Notes: generated from the sequence alone by a model not told the origin. Positions 1 to 8,586 are shown, counted from the first letter of the stretch. The stretch is DNA of 64,000 nucleotides from Endozoicomonas sp. 4G (GCF_023822025.1 NZ_CP082909.1:940698-1004697); one strand, 5' to 3'. A program made the numbers and translations.

Positions 1-327
1 TTGTATCGCGATGAAGAAACCCTTGAGCCGGTTCCCTACTTCGAAAAGCTGGTTAAGGATATTGAGGAGCGGATGGCCCTGGTGCTGGACCCCATGCTGG
101 CTACCGGTGGCTCCATGATTGCCACGATTGATATGCTCAAGAAAGCCGGTTGCAGGGAAATTCGCTGTCTGGTGCTGGTAGCGGCTCCGGAAGGTATAGA
201 AAAAGTACTTTCAGCGCATCCGGATGTCACCATCTTTACGGCCTCGGTGGATGATTGTCTGAATGAGCATGGCTATATCATGCCGGGTCTGGGCGATGCC
301 GGAGATAAAATCTTCGGAACAAAATAA
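1..327 (+). CDS. upp: Uracil phosphoribosyltransferase, C-terminal part (cut by window start)
   Basis: This is the C-terminal 108 residues of an enzyme that makes UMP from uracil and PRPP in pyrimidine salvage. The PRPP-binding loop is visible in [11 protein letters not shown] at about residues 29-39 of the fragment, and the conserved end [17 protein letters not shown] is complete. The family is about 208 aa, so roughly half the gene lies outside the window and the first codon here is internal. A uracil permease follows 32 bp downstream on the same strand, the usual salvage pairing of uptake and phosphoribosylation, probably as one transcript. Identification is secure. Confidence 0.95.
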   Translation: MYRDEETLEPVPYFEKLVKDIEERMALVLDPMLATGGSMIATIDMLKKAGCREIRCLVLVAAPEGIEKVLSAHPDVTIFTASVDDCLNEHGYIMPGLGDAGDKIFGTK

Positions 328-359
328 TACAGAGAACATTTTCTATTAAGGGACTGATT

Positions 360-1619
360 ATGAACCTGACCGACGATGAAATGCCAGTATGGCGACAGAT
401 GCTGATGGGCGGACAGATGCTGTTTGTCGCCTTCGGTGCCCTGGTGCTAGTGCCCCTGTTGACCGGGCTGGATCCCAATGTCGCTTTCTTTACTGCTGGC
501 ATTGGTACTCTGATATTCCAGTTGTGTACCAGACGACAGGTGCCTATCTTTCTGGCCTCTTCTTTTGCCTTTATTGCGCCCATCACATTCAGTATTGAAA
601 GCTGGGGGCTGCCTGCAACCTTGGGCGGTATGGTGGCAGCAGGCCTGTTTTATGTGCTGCTCAGTTTCATTATTCGCCTGCGGGGAAGCGGTATTCTTTA
701 TCGACTGTTTCCTCCCGTAGTAGTGGGCCCGGTGATTATGGTTATTGGTCTTGGGCTGGCACCTCTTGCCGTTGATATGGCCAGTGGTGGTGCCAATCCT
801 GCGATTGATCCCGATACTTCCCTGTTGCTGGCGGGGATTGCCCTGGTAACAACACTGTCTGTCGCTACTATGGCTGGTGGTATCCTCAAGCTGATTCCTA
901 TTATGTGTGGTATCAGTGCGGGCTATATTGCTGCGTTGTTTATGGGTGTTGTCGATTTTCAACCGGTGATTGATCGTCCATGGTTTGCTATTCCTGCGTT
1001 TACGGCCCCGGAGTTTAACTGGAATGCCATCCTGTTTATGGTGCCCGTTGCTATTGCTCCAGCCATTGAGCACATTGGCGATATGCTGGCGATCAGTTCC
1101 GTCACCGGTAAGAAATATCTGGAAAAACCCGGTCTGAAAAATACCCTGATGGGCGATGGTTTTGCCACTTCTGCTGCGGCCATGCTGGGCGGTCCTCCCA
1201 ATACCACCTATTCAGAAGTCACCGGTGCCGTGATGCTGACCAAAGCCTTCAACCCTAAAATCATGACCTGGGCTGCTATCATCGCTATTATCGTGGCGTT
1301 TATCAGTAAAGTCGGTGGCTTTTTGGCGACGATTCCAACCCCGGTGATGGGTGGCATCATGATGTTGTTGTTCGGCTCTATCGCTGTTGTGGGCCTGAGC
1401 ACCATGATCAAGGCTCAGGTGGATCTGAGCAAGCCACGTAACCTGGTGATTGTCTCCGTTGTCCTGGTGTTTGGTATTGGTAATCTGGCTTTGTCGTTTA
1501 GTGAGTTCACTCTGAAAGGCGTCAGCCTTTGTGCTATAACGGCGGTGTTGCTCAACTTGATCTTGCCTCATGCGGATAAAGAAGATCGCTTCCAGTCTAC
1601 AAGCGTCAGTGATTCATAA
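360..1619 (+). CDS. uraA: Uracil permease, NCS2 family
   Basis: This 419-aa polytopic inner-membrane protein of the nucleobase:cation symporter-2 family probably imports uracil with protons. It is hydrophobic almost throughout, with a short soluble N-terminus. Family landmarks are the acidic segment IAPAIEHIGDML near residue 235 and the NCS2-signature-like GGPPNTTYSEVTGAVMLTK near residue 280. The start at 360 has a purine-rich stretch (aaggga) upstream. It lies directly after upp, which supports uracil rather than xanthine or urate as substrate. Specificity beyond that is inferred from context. Confidence 0.9.
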   Translation: MNLTDDEMPVWRQMLMGGQMLFVAFGALVLVPLLTGLDPNVAFFTAGIGTLIFQLCTRRQVPIFLASSFAFIAPITFSIESWGLPATLGGMVAAGLFYVLLSFIIRLRGSGILYRLFPPVVVGPVIMVIGLGLAPLAVDMASGGANPAIDPDTSLLLAGIALVTTLSVATMAGGILKLIPIMCGISAGYIAALFMGVVDFQPVIDRPWFAIPAFTAPEFNWNAILFMVPVAIAPAIEHIGDMLAISSVTGKKYLEKPGLKNTLMGDGFATSAAAMLGGPPNTTYSEVTGAVMLTKAFNPKIMTWAAIIAIIVAFISKVGGFLATIPTPVMGGIMMLLFGSIAVVGLSTMIKAQVDLSKPRNLVIVSVVLVFGIGNLALSFSEFTLKGVSLCAITAVLLNLILPHADKEDRFQSTSVSDS

Positions 1620-1638
1620 AATTCTGGCAAATGAATCT

Positions 1639-1670
1639 ACATTGTATGCACCTGGATGTGTATACAATGT
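1639..1670. promoter_or_regulatory. Perfect-arm palindrome upstream of antitoxin gene (probable operator)
   Basis: ACATTGTAT (1639-1647) and ATACAATGT (1662-1670) are exact inverted repeats, and inner CAC/GTG bases extend the symmetry. The palindrome ends 15 bp before the antitoxin start at 1686 and includes a -10-like tatacaat. MazE/AbrB-type antitoxins typically bind such palindromes to repress their own operon, so this is probably the autoregulatory operator. The arms are read directly; the binding role is inferred. Confidence 0.6.
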
Positions 1671-1685
1671 GTCTATGGTGAGGCT

Positions 1686-1952
1686 ATGGAAATTGAGGCG
1701 GAAATAAAGAAATGGGGTAATAGCCTGGCCCTTCGATTATCTGGGGCAATGGCTGAAGTGCCGGACTTTTCTGTCGGCACAAAGGTTTGTGTCAGTATTT
1801 CAAAAGACGGACTGGTGATAAAAAAAGCAGTAAAAGAAAGCAAGAAGTTGAACCTTCCCTATAGTGAAAAATCCTTGCTGAGAGGGTTAAACCCTGAAAC
1901 AGTTCATGCCGATGAGCTGGCTATCCTTTCTGAAGCTGAGTCAGGCTCCTAG
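1686..1952 (+). CDS. MazE/AbrB-type antitoxin
   Basis: This 88-aa protein begins MEIEAEIKKWGNSLALRL, the swapped-hairpin DNA-binding motif of MazE/PemI/ChpS antitoxins. The second half (residues 50-88) is acidic, as in the toxin-binding tails of the family. The start at 1686 is chosen over an upstream in-frame ATG at 1656 because the MazE motif begins there, ggtgagg precedes it, and the earlier start would overlap the operator palindrome. One base after its stop is a broken mazF-like toxin gene, so this appears to be an orphaned antitoxin that may still repress its own promoter. Confidence 0.8.
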   Translation: MEIEAEIKKWGNSLALRLSGAMAEVPDFSVGTKVCVSISKDGLVIKKAVKESKKLNLPYSEKSLLRGLNPETVHADELAILSEAESGS

Positions 1953-1953
1953 T

Positions 1954-2094
1954 ATGGCGGATTACATACCGGGCAGGAAGGACATACTCTGACTGGACTT
2001 TGAGCCAACAAAAGGCAAAGAAATAGGGAAATACCGACCAGCTTCAGTGTTGTCTGGCAGGGATTATTCAGGTGATCTTGTTGGCACCGCTTAA
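1954..2094 (+). pseudogene. Degenerate MazF/PemK-type toxin fragment
   Basis: Reading from the ATG at 1954 gives MADYIPGRKDIL, then TGA at 1990-1992, then LDFEPTKGKEIGKYRPASV and a stop at 2092. MazF/PemK toxins begin with a pattern like YVPxRGDIIWLDFxPxxGxExxxxRPALVLS. The TGA therefore stands where a conserved Trp (TGG) is expected, and the second half of the roughly 110-aa toxin is missing. Position right after the antitoxin and the matching frame confirm a decayed toxin-antitoxin operon. Its end abuts the convergent STAS gene. Confidence 0.8.
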
Positions 2095-2465
2095 CTGACA
2101 CTGATCCTGCCCAGCTTGGCATCCGATTCAAACAGCATGGATTCCGCTTCATCCAGATCATTGGCAACGGGAATGTATCGGGTGATACCCGTCAGTTCCA
2201 ACAGTGAATAAATGGGTCTTGAGACATTGCACAGGGTGAGGCTGTGAAGCAGGGTTAATGTACTTCGGGTGTTGAGCAATACCCTCAGGCCTTCACTGCT
2301 GATGCTGTATAACTGTGAGCAGTCCAGGATCAGGTGGCGATTACCTTCAAAGGTCGCCGCTTCGATGGCGCGATCTAGCATGTGTGAGGTGATGGCGTCC
2401 ACTTTACCCTGGACTTCCAGCAGGGTGTAGTTGTAATGATCTTCCAGATTGATGGATAGGGCCAT
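2091..2465 (-). CDS. STAS-domain protein (anti-sigma factor antagonist-like)
   Basis: This 124-aa single STAS domain belongs to the SpoIIAA/RsbV type, which works in partner-switching pathways where an anti-sigma kinase phosphorylates a Ser/Thr. The helix-capping segment LDCSQLYSISSEGLRVLL (residues 47-64) fits the phospho-site region, with Ser56 or Ser57 as the likely site. An aaggag ribosome site lies 7-8 bp before the start. No kinase or phosphatase partner is adjacent, so the pathway is unknown. It is downstream of abgT on the same strand but separated by a strong terminator. Confidence 0.8.
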   Translation of the reverse strand: MALSINLEDHYNYTLLEVQGKVDAITSHMLDRAIEAATFEGNRHLILDCSQLYSISSEGLRVLLNTRSTLTLLHSLTLCNVSRPIYSLLELTGITRYIPVANDLDEAESMLFESDAKLGRISVS

Positions 2466-2593
2466 GTTATAACTCCTTTAAAATGGCTGCTTTGTTGCAG
2501 GACAGTTGCAGGACATCTTAAGGACTGCCGGAGGCAAGTGTTATAACAAGGCTGACAGTATGGCTGACTTTTTCTGATTGATTTCTGAGTAAT

Positions 2594-2622
2594 AAAAAAG
2601 GGGTGAAGCATCACCCCTTTTT
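2594..2622 (-). terminator. Rho-independent terminator of abgT
   Basis: On the minus strand a G/C-rich stem (aggggtga paired with tcacccct) with a 4-nt loop is flanked by A and T runs and ends in a T tract. It lies 22 bp beyond the abgT stop. Confidence 0.85.
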
Positions 2623-2643
2623 CTCAGCTCTTATGTTTTACGG

Positions 2644-4254
2644 TTAGCCCGCGTTGAAGTACGTCTCAGAGCCCGGTCCAACGGGCAGGCCCAGAGCAAA
2701 GACCCAAATAAAGAACAACAAACTCCAGCCAATCACAAAGAACATGGAGTAGGGCAGCATCATGGAAATCAGAGTGCCAATCCCCAAATCTTTCTTATAC
2801 CGTGAAGCAAAGGCCACGATCAGTCCAAAATAACTCATCATCGGCGTGATGATATTGGTGACCGAGTCGCCGATACGGTATGCCGCCTGAATGACTTCAG
2901 GAGCGTAGCCTACCAGCATCAGCATGGGCACAAAGATAGGCGCAGTAACGGCCCACTGTGCGGAAGAGGAGCCAATCATCAGATTCACAAAACCGCACAT
3001 CAGGATGAAGACGATAAACAGCAGGGGGCCGGTCAGGCCGATGCTCTGAAGGAACTCGGCACCCAGTACGGCAAAGATGGTTCCAAGATTAGTCATGCCG
3101 AAGAAGGCGACAAACTGGGCAGCAAAGAATACCAGGACAATGTACATGCCCATGGCGCTCATGCTCCTGGACATAAAGTCGATCACGTCCCTGTCATTCT
3201 TGATGGTGCCTACGGCTCTACCGTAAACAAAGCCGGGAATGGCAAAGAAGATCAGGATCATGGCAACAATGCCTTTCAGGAATGGCGAGCCTGCAACAGC
3301 GCCTGTTTCAGGGTGTCTGAGTACGCCCCATTCGGGAACAATGGTCAGAGCCATAACGCCGGTTACCGCCAGTAAAGCCAGTCCGGCCCGCTTCAGACCG
3401 CGCTTCTCAAGGTCGGTGACCGCTTCCATTTTGTCATTGGAAAGATCAGCAGAGGCTTCAGTTTCATTGTACTTGCCCAAACGAGGTTCAATGATCTTGT
3501 TGGTGACCAGAGTACCGATGAAAGTAATCAGGAAGACACTGACTGACATGAAGTACCAGTTGGCTTCCGGGCCTACGACATAAGTCGGGTCAATCATTTT
3601 GGCCGCAGCTTCAGTAATGCCGGACAGCAGTGGGTCGACGGTTCCCAGCAGCAGGTTGGCGCTGTAGCCACCGGAAACACCGGCAAAAGCCGCAGCCAGA
3701 CCGGCCAGAGGGTGTCTTCCCAGCGAGTGGAAGATCATGGCAGCAAGGGGAATCACTACCACGTAGCCCAACTCGGAAGCGGTATTGGACAGAATACCGG
3801 CAAACACTACGATCATGGTTACCGTATTGCGGGATGCCTTCATAACCAGAGAGCGAACCAGGGCGCTGAGTAATCCCGAGTGTTCTGCGATCGCTACCCC
3901 CATCAGTGCTACCAGCACGGTGCCCAAGGGAGCAAAGCCGGTGAAATTGCTGACCAGGCTGGTCACAATCATTCGCAGGCCTTCACCGTTTAACAGATTG
4001 ACGACATGAATCATGCCGTCAGCTGTGCGACCAGCAGCGCCTTCAGGACGGGGATCAATAACGCTCAATCCCGCCCATGAGGCGATGCCGCTGATGATCA
4101 CAACACTCACAGCGAACAGGGCAAAGAGGGTGATAGGATGGGGTAACAGGTTTCCCAGCCACTCTACAGTGGCAAGAAAACGATCAAAGGCGGTGCGATT
4201 ATTATTGGTGTTATTTGCATCGCCTGTTGGGAGAGTTTCGGACTTGTACGACAT
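2644..4254 (-). CDS. AbgT-family transporter
   Basis: This 536-aa inner-membrane protein belongs to the AbgT family, known for p-aminobenzoyl-glutamate uptake (E. coli AbgT) and for sulfonamide or PABA efflux (MtrF-like). A hydrophilic N-terminus is followed by many membrane segments. Recognisable features are LLPHPITLFALF near residue 36, SNTASELGYVVVIPLAAMIF near residue 155 and the conserved GDSVTNIITPMMSYFGLI near residue 450. It is transcribed alone and ends at a strong terminator. No abgA/abgB hydrolase genes are next to it, so the substrate is not settled. Confidence 0.85.
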   Translation of the reverse strand: MSYKSETLPTGDANNTNNNRTAFDRFLATVEWLGNLLPHPITLFALFAVSVVIISGIASWAGLSVIDPRPEGAAGRTADGMIHVVNLLNGEGLRMIVTSLVSNFTGFAPLGTVLVALMGVAIAEHSGLLSALVRSLVMKASRNTVTMIVVFAGILSNTASELGYVVVIPLAAMIFHSLGRHPLAGLAAAFAGVSGGYSANLLLGTVDPLLSGITEAAAKMIDPTYVVGPEANWYFMSVSVFLITFIGTLVTNKIIEPRLGKYNETEASADLSNDKMEAVTDLEKRGLKRAGLALLAVTGVMALTIVPEWGVLRHPETGAVAGSPFLKGIVAMILIFFAIPGFVYGRAVGTIKNDRDVIDFMSRSMSAMGMYIVLVFFAAQFVAFFGMTNLGTIFAVLGAEFLQSIGLTGPLLFIVFILMCGFVNLMIGSSSAQWAVTAPIFVPMLMLVGYAPEVIQAAYRIGDSVTNIITPMMSYFGLIVAFASRYKKDLGIGTLISMMLPYSMFFVIGWSLLFFIWVFALGLPVGPGSETYFNAG

Positions 4255-4640
4255 ACTTCCGCTCCAAACAGTTTGTAGTTGGTTTTGAGCCAGCGTCTTT
4301 ACTTTTGGTTATGACACTGGCCTGTTCATGAGTAACACCTGTGCGCTAAATGGTTGTAGTTATTCAGCAAATAAGTGCGACGGATAAGTCAGGCAAATGA
4401 CCCTGACAAAAAGATACGCTGGAGTACATTCCCAGCAAATCGGTCGGAATAATACCTTGAAACAGGATTTTTATACAAATTTAGCTATAAAGGTTTAATT
4501 ATTTATTCTTCTTAATTCTTAATATAAAAGACGGTGGTCAATTAAGTCGAAGCGCTTTTGCGCCTGTGTGGGCAGGTGGTGGGAGTGATTCAGGGGTTTA
4601 TTATAATTAGGATTTAGTTTTGCAGACAGGTAGAGTCAGC
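4255..4640. other. Divergent intergenic region
   Basis: This 386-bp gap separates abgT (leftward) from the paralog at 4641 (rightward). It is AT-rich, especially 4465-4530, and must hold both promoters. No ORF, RNA or strong hairpin was recognised in it. Confidence 0.5.
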
Positions 4641-5828
4641 ATGGACGCTTGGAGCATCAAACCTCACACCGACACTCAACCACCCAGACCGATGGATGCC
4701 AGTACTGCCTCCCACTCAAGGGTCGTGTCAACCAGTTCGGTAAAGTTCAATACTCGCAATGTGACAAGGGCAGACAACCCTCCTTGTAAACTGACGGTTT
4801 ATCTCGAGTATGGGCACAGCTTTGTCAGGCTTGAAAACAAAGACAGGGAGGTAGATATTGCCCGTGGTCTCTACCCAACGAAGGCTGTTGAGCAGGGAGT
4901 GCCAGAAGTAGAGATAGAAGAGCCTGACGGGTTCGAGCGCGCCCCACTGTACGGGTTTTTAGCGACCGGAGGGATTGTTAAGTCAGCAGGCAGTAAGCCC
5001 GAGGGAGTTATTTCATCAGCTATTGGGTCTGGCGATAGGTTTTATCAATTGAGTTCCATGGGTGAGCGGGGAAGTGTGATTGATGAAGTCATAAGCTATC
5101 GCCAATTTAACGGTATTGACGATATCCCTAAAGTCACTTTTTTCATTTCTCAGAAAGAGGCTTTGGAGGTCGAGAAGTATATCTCACAGTATTCCGACGC
5201 CTGTGAAAAAAAAGAGGACAGCTGTGCCTATCAATTGATTGGCTTTAACTGCGTTGATTTCGCTCAGGAAGCCTTTTCAAAAACCGGTTATCCCGGCCAT
5301 TATATTCAATACTTTACACCTTCCCTTCTGGGTCAGGGTGTGGGTTATGCGACACTCTACGCAGGCAGCTATCATCCTGTGATAAAAACGACCGCTTCGA
5401 TAGGTGGAACACTGATGCTGGCAGCTCTGGTGGTTGAACACACAGTGCCCAAACTGAAGGAAACTGTCAGACGTGTCGGCAGCTGGATGTGTGGTTGGGT
5501 GTGGCCTGAGCAGCAGGCGGTTGCAGCGACACAGGTGGATGAGAGTCAGTTAAAACAGCTTCATAACAGCGTTCAATCCAGCAACTTATCCTGTGAGACA
5601 TTCTGGGAAAACTATAAGCAAAGAGATGCCAAAGCGAAACAGTTAATCAGCGACAGTGTTGATCTTCAGGCACGCTTTTATGATGTCGACACGCTGATCA
5701 AAAGGAAAGGTTATAACGGAAGTCATCAGTCGTATATATTTCAAGAGCTGCAAAGTATTCAGGACGGTTTCACCGAATTTTTCAGGCAGGCTACTGATAT
5801 GAAGAATGTCCAAAACAGCAGGCAGTAA
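4641..5828 (+). CDS. Unknown protein, possible permuted papain/NlpC-like fold (paralog 1)
   Basis: This 395-aa protein is not assigned to a named family. It carries a conserved His in EYGHSFVRLENK (His59) and, about 145 residues later, a Cys in GFNCVDFAQEAF (Cys204). His before Cys, with a beta-strand around the His and a helix after the Cys, is the order in circularly permuted papain-like domains (LRAT, PPPDE, YaeF); this is inference. A hydrophobic segment at about 253-270 and a helical C-terminal tail follow. The start at 4641 is chosen over TTG at 4620 because the paralog also begins MDA and aggtagag precedes it. There is no signal peptide. Its last ~110 codons are nearly identical in DNA to those of the gene at 6083. 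Confidence 0.65.
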   Translation: MDAWSIKPHTDTQPPRPMDASTASHSRVVSTSSVKFNTRNVTRADNPPCKLTVYLEYGHSFVRLENKDREVDIARGLYPTKAVEQGVPEVEIEEPDGFERAPLYGFLATGGIVKSAGSKPEGVISSAIGSGDRFYQLSSMGERGSVIDEVISYRQFNGIDDIPKVTFFISQKEALEVEKYISQYSDACEKKEDSCAYQLIGFNCVDFAQEAFSKTGYPGHYIQYFTPSLLGQGVGYATLYAGSYHPVIKTTASIGGTLMLAALVVEHTVPKLKETVRRVGSWMCGWVWPEQQAVAATQVDESQLKQLHNSVQSSNLSCETFWENYKQRDAKAKQLISDSVDLQARFYDVDTLIKRKGYNGSHQSYIFQELQSIQDGFTEFFRQATDMKNVQNSRQ

Positions 5829-5999
5829 GTGGATTATCTGAACCAGATTCATTACCTCCCCCGATTTGTTCCTCTGTCTTCTCTGAGAGCTTCTATCCTG
5901 TACATTTGATTTTCCAATGAGTGAGCAAGCTTGATGAAAGAGTTCAGTTCCCTTCTGGCTTTGCTATTTGGGTTGAGCGCCTTTGCTGTTGCCGATTTA
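5477..5999 (+). repeat. Long direct repeat, copy 1 (copy 2 about 7075-7596)
   Basis: About 520 bp covering the 3' end of the first paralog, the intergenic region and the first ~21 codons of the secreted nuclease-family gene recurs about 1.6 kb downstream with only scattered differences. It marks a recent tandem duplication of a [paralog + nuclease] cassette. In copy 1 the nuclease gene breaks off just after its signal peptide. Edges are approximate. Confidence 0.85.
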
Positions 6000-6020
6000 A
6001 CTATTCTGGGAACGTTATAA
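5934..6020 (+). pseudogene. Truncated copy of the secreted nuclease/phosphatase-fold gene
   Basis: The ATG at 5934 opens a reading frame whose first 21 codons match the signal peptide of the gene at 7531 (MKEFSSLLALLFGLSAFAVAD). It then diverges and stops after 28 residues at 6020. The catalytic domain is absent. It is the remnant left when the cassette was duplicated or when the first copy lost its 3' part. Confidence 0.85.
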
Positions 6021-6082
6021 GAAAAGAGGTGTCTGAAAAGCTGATGATATGAAGAAGACTCAGAAGATTAGGGAGAGCTGAC

Positions 6083-7411
6083 ATGGATGCAGGACGTAAT
6101 AAACCTCAGGCAGAGGTTCTGCTTACCACGCCGATGGATATCGGTAATATTCCTCAATACCCGGTTATGACAAGTCGTTCGGCAACTTTTAATACTCGCA
6201 ATGTGACAAGAGAGGATAACCTGCCTTGTAAACTGACGGTTTACCTGGAATGTGATCATGGCTTTGTCAGGCTTGAAAACAAAGAAAGAGAAATAGATAT
6301 TGTCCGTGGTCTCTATCCAGCTCGGAGTGTTCGGCGGACACTGCAGCGAGAAGGTAGGAATAATGGTCTTCTTGATGGTCTTCTAGACTACCTATTTTAT
6401 GCTGAGGTTCCTCCTGTTGATCCCTCGCCAGAACATGAAAAGCCAGATCCTATAGATGAAGTTCCCGTGCATCGCGTTGCTCATAATCAGTGTCCTGTGG
6501 AGCAAATTCGCGATTTTGGGCGGGCTCGCAGATTTTTACCGGCGTCAGCAGTGTCTGGAGGGGTCAGGTTGGCGGGTAGTACACTTCGGGAGCGGGCGTC
6601 CTGGGGTATTGGAGTTGGCACATATTATCTATATCAAAGCCTTACCGAAAAAAAGCAGGGAGTTGTGGCAGATGAAGCTGTGCTCTATCGACACTATTAC
6701 CGTACCGATATTAATCATATTCCCAAAGTTACTTTCTTTATTTCTCAACAGGAAGCCTTGGGGATTGAGAAGCATATCTCAGAGTATGACGATGCTTGTA
6801 ATAAGGGAGAGGAAAGTTGTTCCTTTAGAACGTTTGGATTTAACTGTGTTGATTTTGCCCAGGAGGTTTTTTCAAAAACCGGCTATCCCGGGCATTTCAT
6901 TCAATATTTCACACCTTCAGATCTGAATCAGGGTGTGGCGTGCCAGGCGACACTCTACGCAGCTAGCTATCATCCTGTAGTCAAAAATACCGCTTCGCTA
7001 GGTGGAACACTGATGTTGGCTACCGTGGTTGGCAAATACGTGGTTCCCAAGCTGACGGAATCTGCCAGAACTGTCGGCAGCTGGATGTGTGGTTGGGTGT
7101 GGCCTGAGCAGCAGGCAGTTGCAACGACACAGGTGGATGAGAGTCAGTTAAAACAGCTTCATAACAGCGTTCAATCCAGCAACTTATCCTGTGAGACATT
7201 CTGGGAAAACCATAAGCAAAGAGATGCCAAAGCGAAACAGTTAATCAGCGACAGTGTTGATCTTCAGGCACGCTTTTATGATGTCGACACGCTGATCAAA
7301 AGGAAAGGTTACAACGGAAGTCACCAGTCGTATATATTTCAAGAGCTGCAAAGTATTCAGGACGGTTTCACCGAATTTTTCAGGCAGGCTGCTGATATGA
7401 AGAATGCCTAA
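6083..7411 (+). CDS. Unknown protein, possible permuted papain/NlpC-like fold (paralog 2)
   Basis: This 442-aa paralog of the gene at 4641 is longer because of an insertion after residue 85 (rich in charged residues and Pro, about 90-140). The candidate catalytic His is in CDHGFVRLENKERE (His59) and the Cys in FGFNCVDFAQEVF (Cys254). The flanking NTRNVTRxDNxPCKLTVYLE and KTGYPGHxIQYFTPS blocks are conserved in both. The start has a good ggagag ribosome site. The N-terminal parts have diverged while the C-terminal DNA is almost identical, so either the duplication is followed by gene conversion at the 3' end or the 5' part evolves faster. Function unknown; a host-directed effector is possible but unproven. 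Confidence 0.65.
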   Translation: MDAGRNKPQAEVLLTTPMDIGNIPQYPVMTSRSATFNTRNVTREDNLPCKLTVYLECDHGFVRLENKEREIDIVRGLYPARSVRRTLQREGRNNGLLDGLLDYLFYAEVPPVDPSPEHEKPDPIDEVPVHRVAHNQCPVEQIRDFGRARRFLPASAVSGGVRLAGSTLRERASWGIGVGTYYLYQSLTEKKQGVVADEAVLYRHYYRTDINHIPKVTFFISQQEALGIEKHISEYDDACNKGEESCSFRTFGFNCVDFAQEVFSKTGYPGHFIQYFTPSDLNQGVACQATLYAASYHPVVKNTASLGGTLMLATVVGKYVVPKLTESARTVGSWMCGWVWPEQQAVATTQVDESQLKQLHNSVQSSNLSCETFWENHKQRDAKAKQLISDSVDLQARFYDVDTLIKRKGYNGSHQSYIFQELQSIQDGFTEFFRQAADMKNA

Positions 7412-7530
7412 AACAGCAGGGAGTGAGTGGATTATCTGAACTAAATTCAGTACTCCCCTGATTTGTTTCTCTGTCTTCTCTGAGAGCTTCTATCCTCTAC
7501 ATTTGATTTTCCAATTAGTGAGCAAGCTTG

Positions 7531-8586
7531 ATGAAAGAGTTCAGTTCCCTTCTGGCTTTGCTATTTGGGTTGAGCGCCTTTGCTGTTGCCGATTCAACCT
7601 CGCAGTGTACTTTTGGAAAACGACAAAGAATGGAGTCTATTCCCGTCTACACCGGCCCTCCCGTGGTGTGTCCCTTGAATGCCTTTGATCAGTGTTCGCC
7701 TCTCAAGCTGTTGACCTGGAATGTGAACCTTATGACTTCCTATGACTTGTTCGAGTTCCTGATGTGGTGGTTTGGTGGTCAGGACATGAATGACCCGGAA
7801 CTAAGGGCTCAGGAAATTACTCAGTACCTGATCGAGAAGGATTATCATATTGTTGCGCTCCAGGAACTAGCTGATCAGCATCTTAGAGATGTGGTAAATA
7901 AAGGCATGAGAGAGGCGGGTTATTATATGACACCTGTTTTGGGTGAAGGGTGGAAATGGCTGCTTTATGGCAGGCTATTCAATGGCGGAGTTGTGGTTTA
8001 CAGCAAGGCACCGATTCTGGAAATGCGTGAATTTGTCTTTCCAATGCCGGCAGGGAACCAAGGCTGGTGTGCCGTTGGTGCCTGGTATATCAAGGTGCCC
8101 ACTTACAGTGGCAATCTGCATGTGTTTGGTCTTCATTTGCAAACGATACAAACGGATAGCGAGAATGAATACAAAGGCCTGATCAGGCACTATGGCTACC
8201 TTGAGGAGATCAAGAATCAACTCGATATACCCAGCCATGAAGCAGTTATTTACATGGGAGACTTCAATTCCGATGCAGGCAGACAGGGCGGAGAAGCTGG
8301 AGGAGATCAATATTTTCAAATGTTACTGGAAACGCTGGTTAGCCGTCAGGTGGCCAATTTTATCAACAGCTCTCTGCCGTATTCCTTTGATATCCATGAT
8401 AATGCAATGGCCAAAGGAAAAGGCCCTAAACAGAGTACCCTGGATTATATTCTTTGTGATAAGAGAAATGTTTGTCCGGTGAATGGTTACATGAATATTC
8501 TACAGGCCAATCAATCATGCACTCGGTTAGGTGTGCTTTCTGATCATTATCCTGTTGAAGGTGTCGTGTATTATATTAAGGATTAA
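7531..8586 (+). CDS. Secreted endonuclease/exonuclease/phosphatase-fold enzyme, sphingomyelinase-like
   Basis: This 351-aa protein has a signal peptide (cleavage expected after AVA, residue 20). The DNase I-like fold is shown by LTWNVN (61-66), ALQE with metal-binding Glu112, GDFNSD (243-248), LDYI (304-307) and SDHYPVEG (337-344, catalytic His339). The stretch NGGVVVYSKAPI (151-162), followed by an aromatic-rich segment, resembles bacterial neutral sphingomyelinases more than nucleases. The likely action is a secreted phosphodiesterase on lipid or nucleic acid; the substrate is inferred. The ATG at 7531 is preferred to TTG at 7528. A truncated copy of its 5' end lies at 5934. Confidence 0.8.
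   Translation: MKEFSSLLALLFGLSAFAVADSTSQCTFGKRQRMESIPVYTGPPVVCPLNAFDQCSPLKLLTWNVNLMTSYDLFEFLMWWFGGQDMNDPELRAQEITQYLIEKDYHIVALQELADQHLRDVVNKGMREAGYYMTPVLGEGWKWLLYGRLFNGGVVVYSKAPILEMREFVFPMPAGNQGWCAVGAWYIKVPTYSGNLHVFGLHLQTIQTDSENEYKGLIRHYGYLEEIKNQLDIPSHEAVIYMGDFNSDAGRQGGEAGGDQYFQMLLETLVSRQVANFINSSLPYSFDIHDNAMAKGKGPKQSTLDYILCDKRNVCPVNGYMNILQANQSCTRLGVLSDHYPVEGVVYYIKD

Noticed and set aside
447..1073. Long minus-strand ORF antisense to the uracil permease
   Set aside because: Composition rich in Gln/His/Asn/Arg, typical of an antisense shadow of a membrane-protein gene; no ribosome site or family features.
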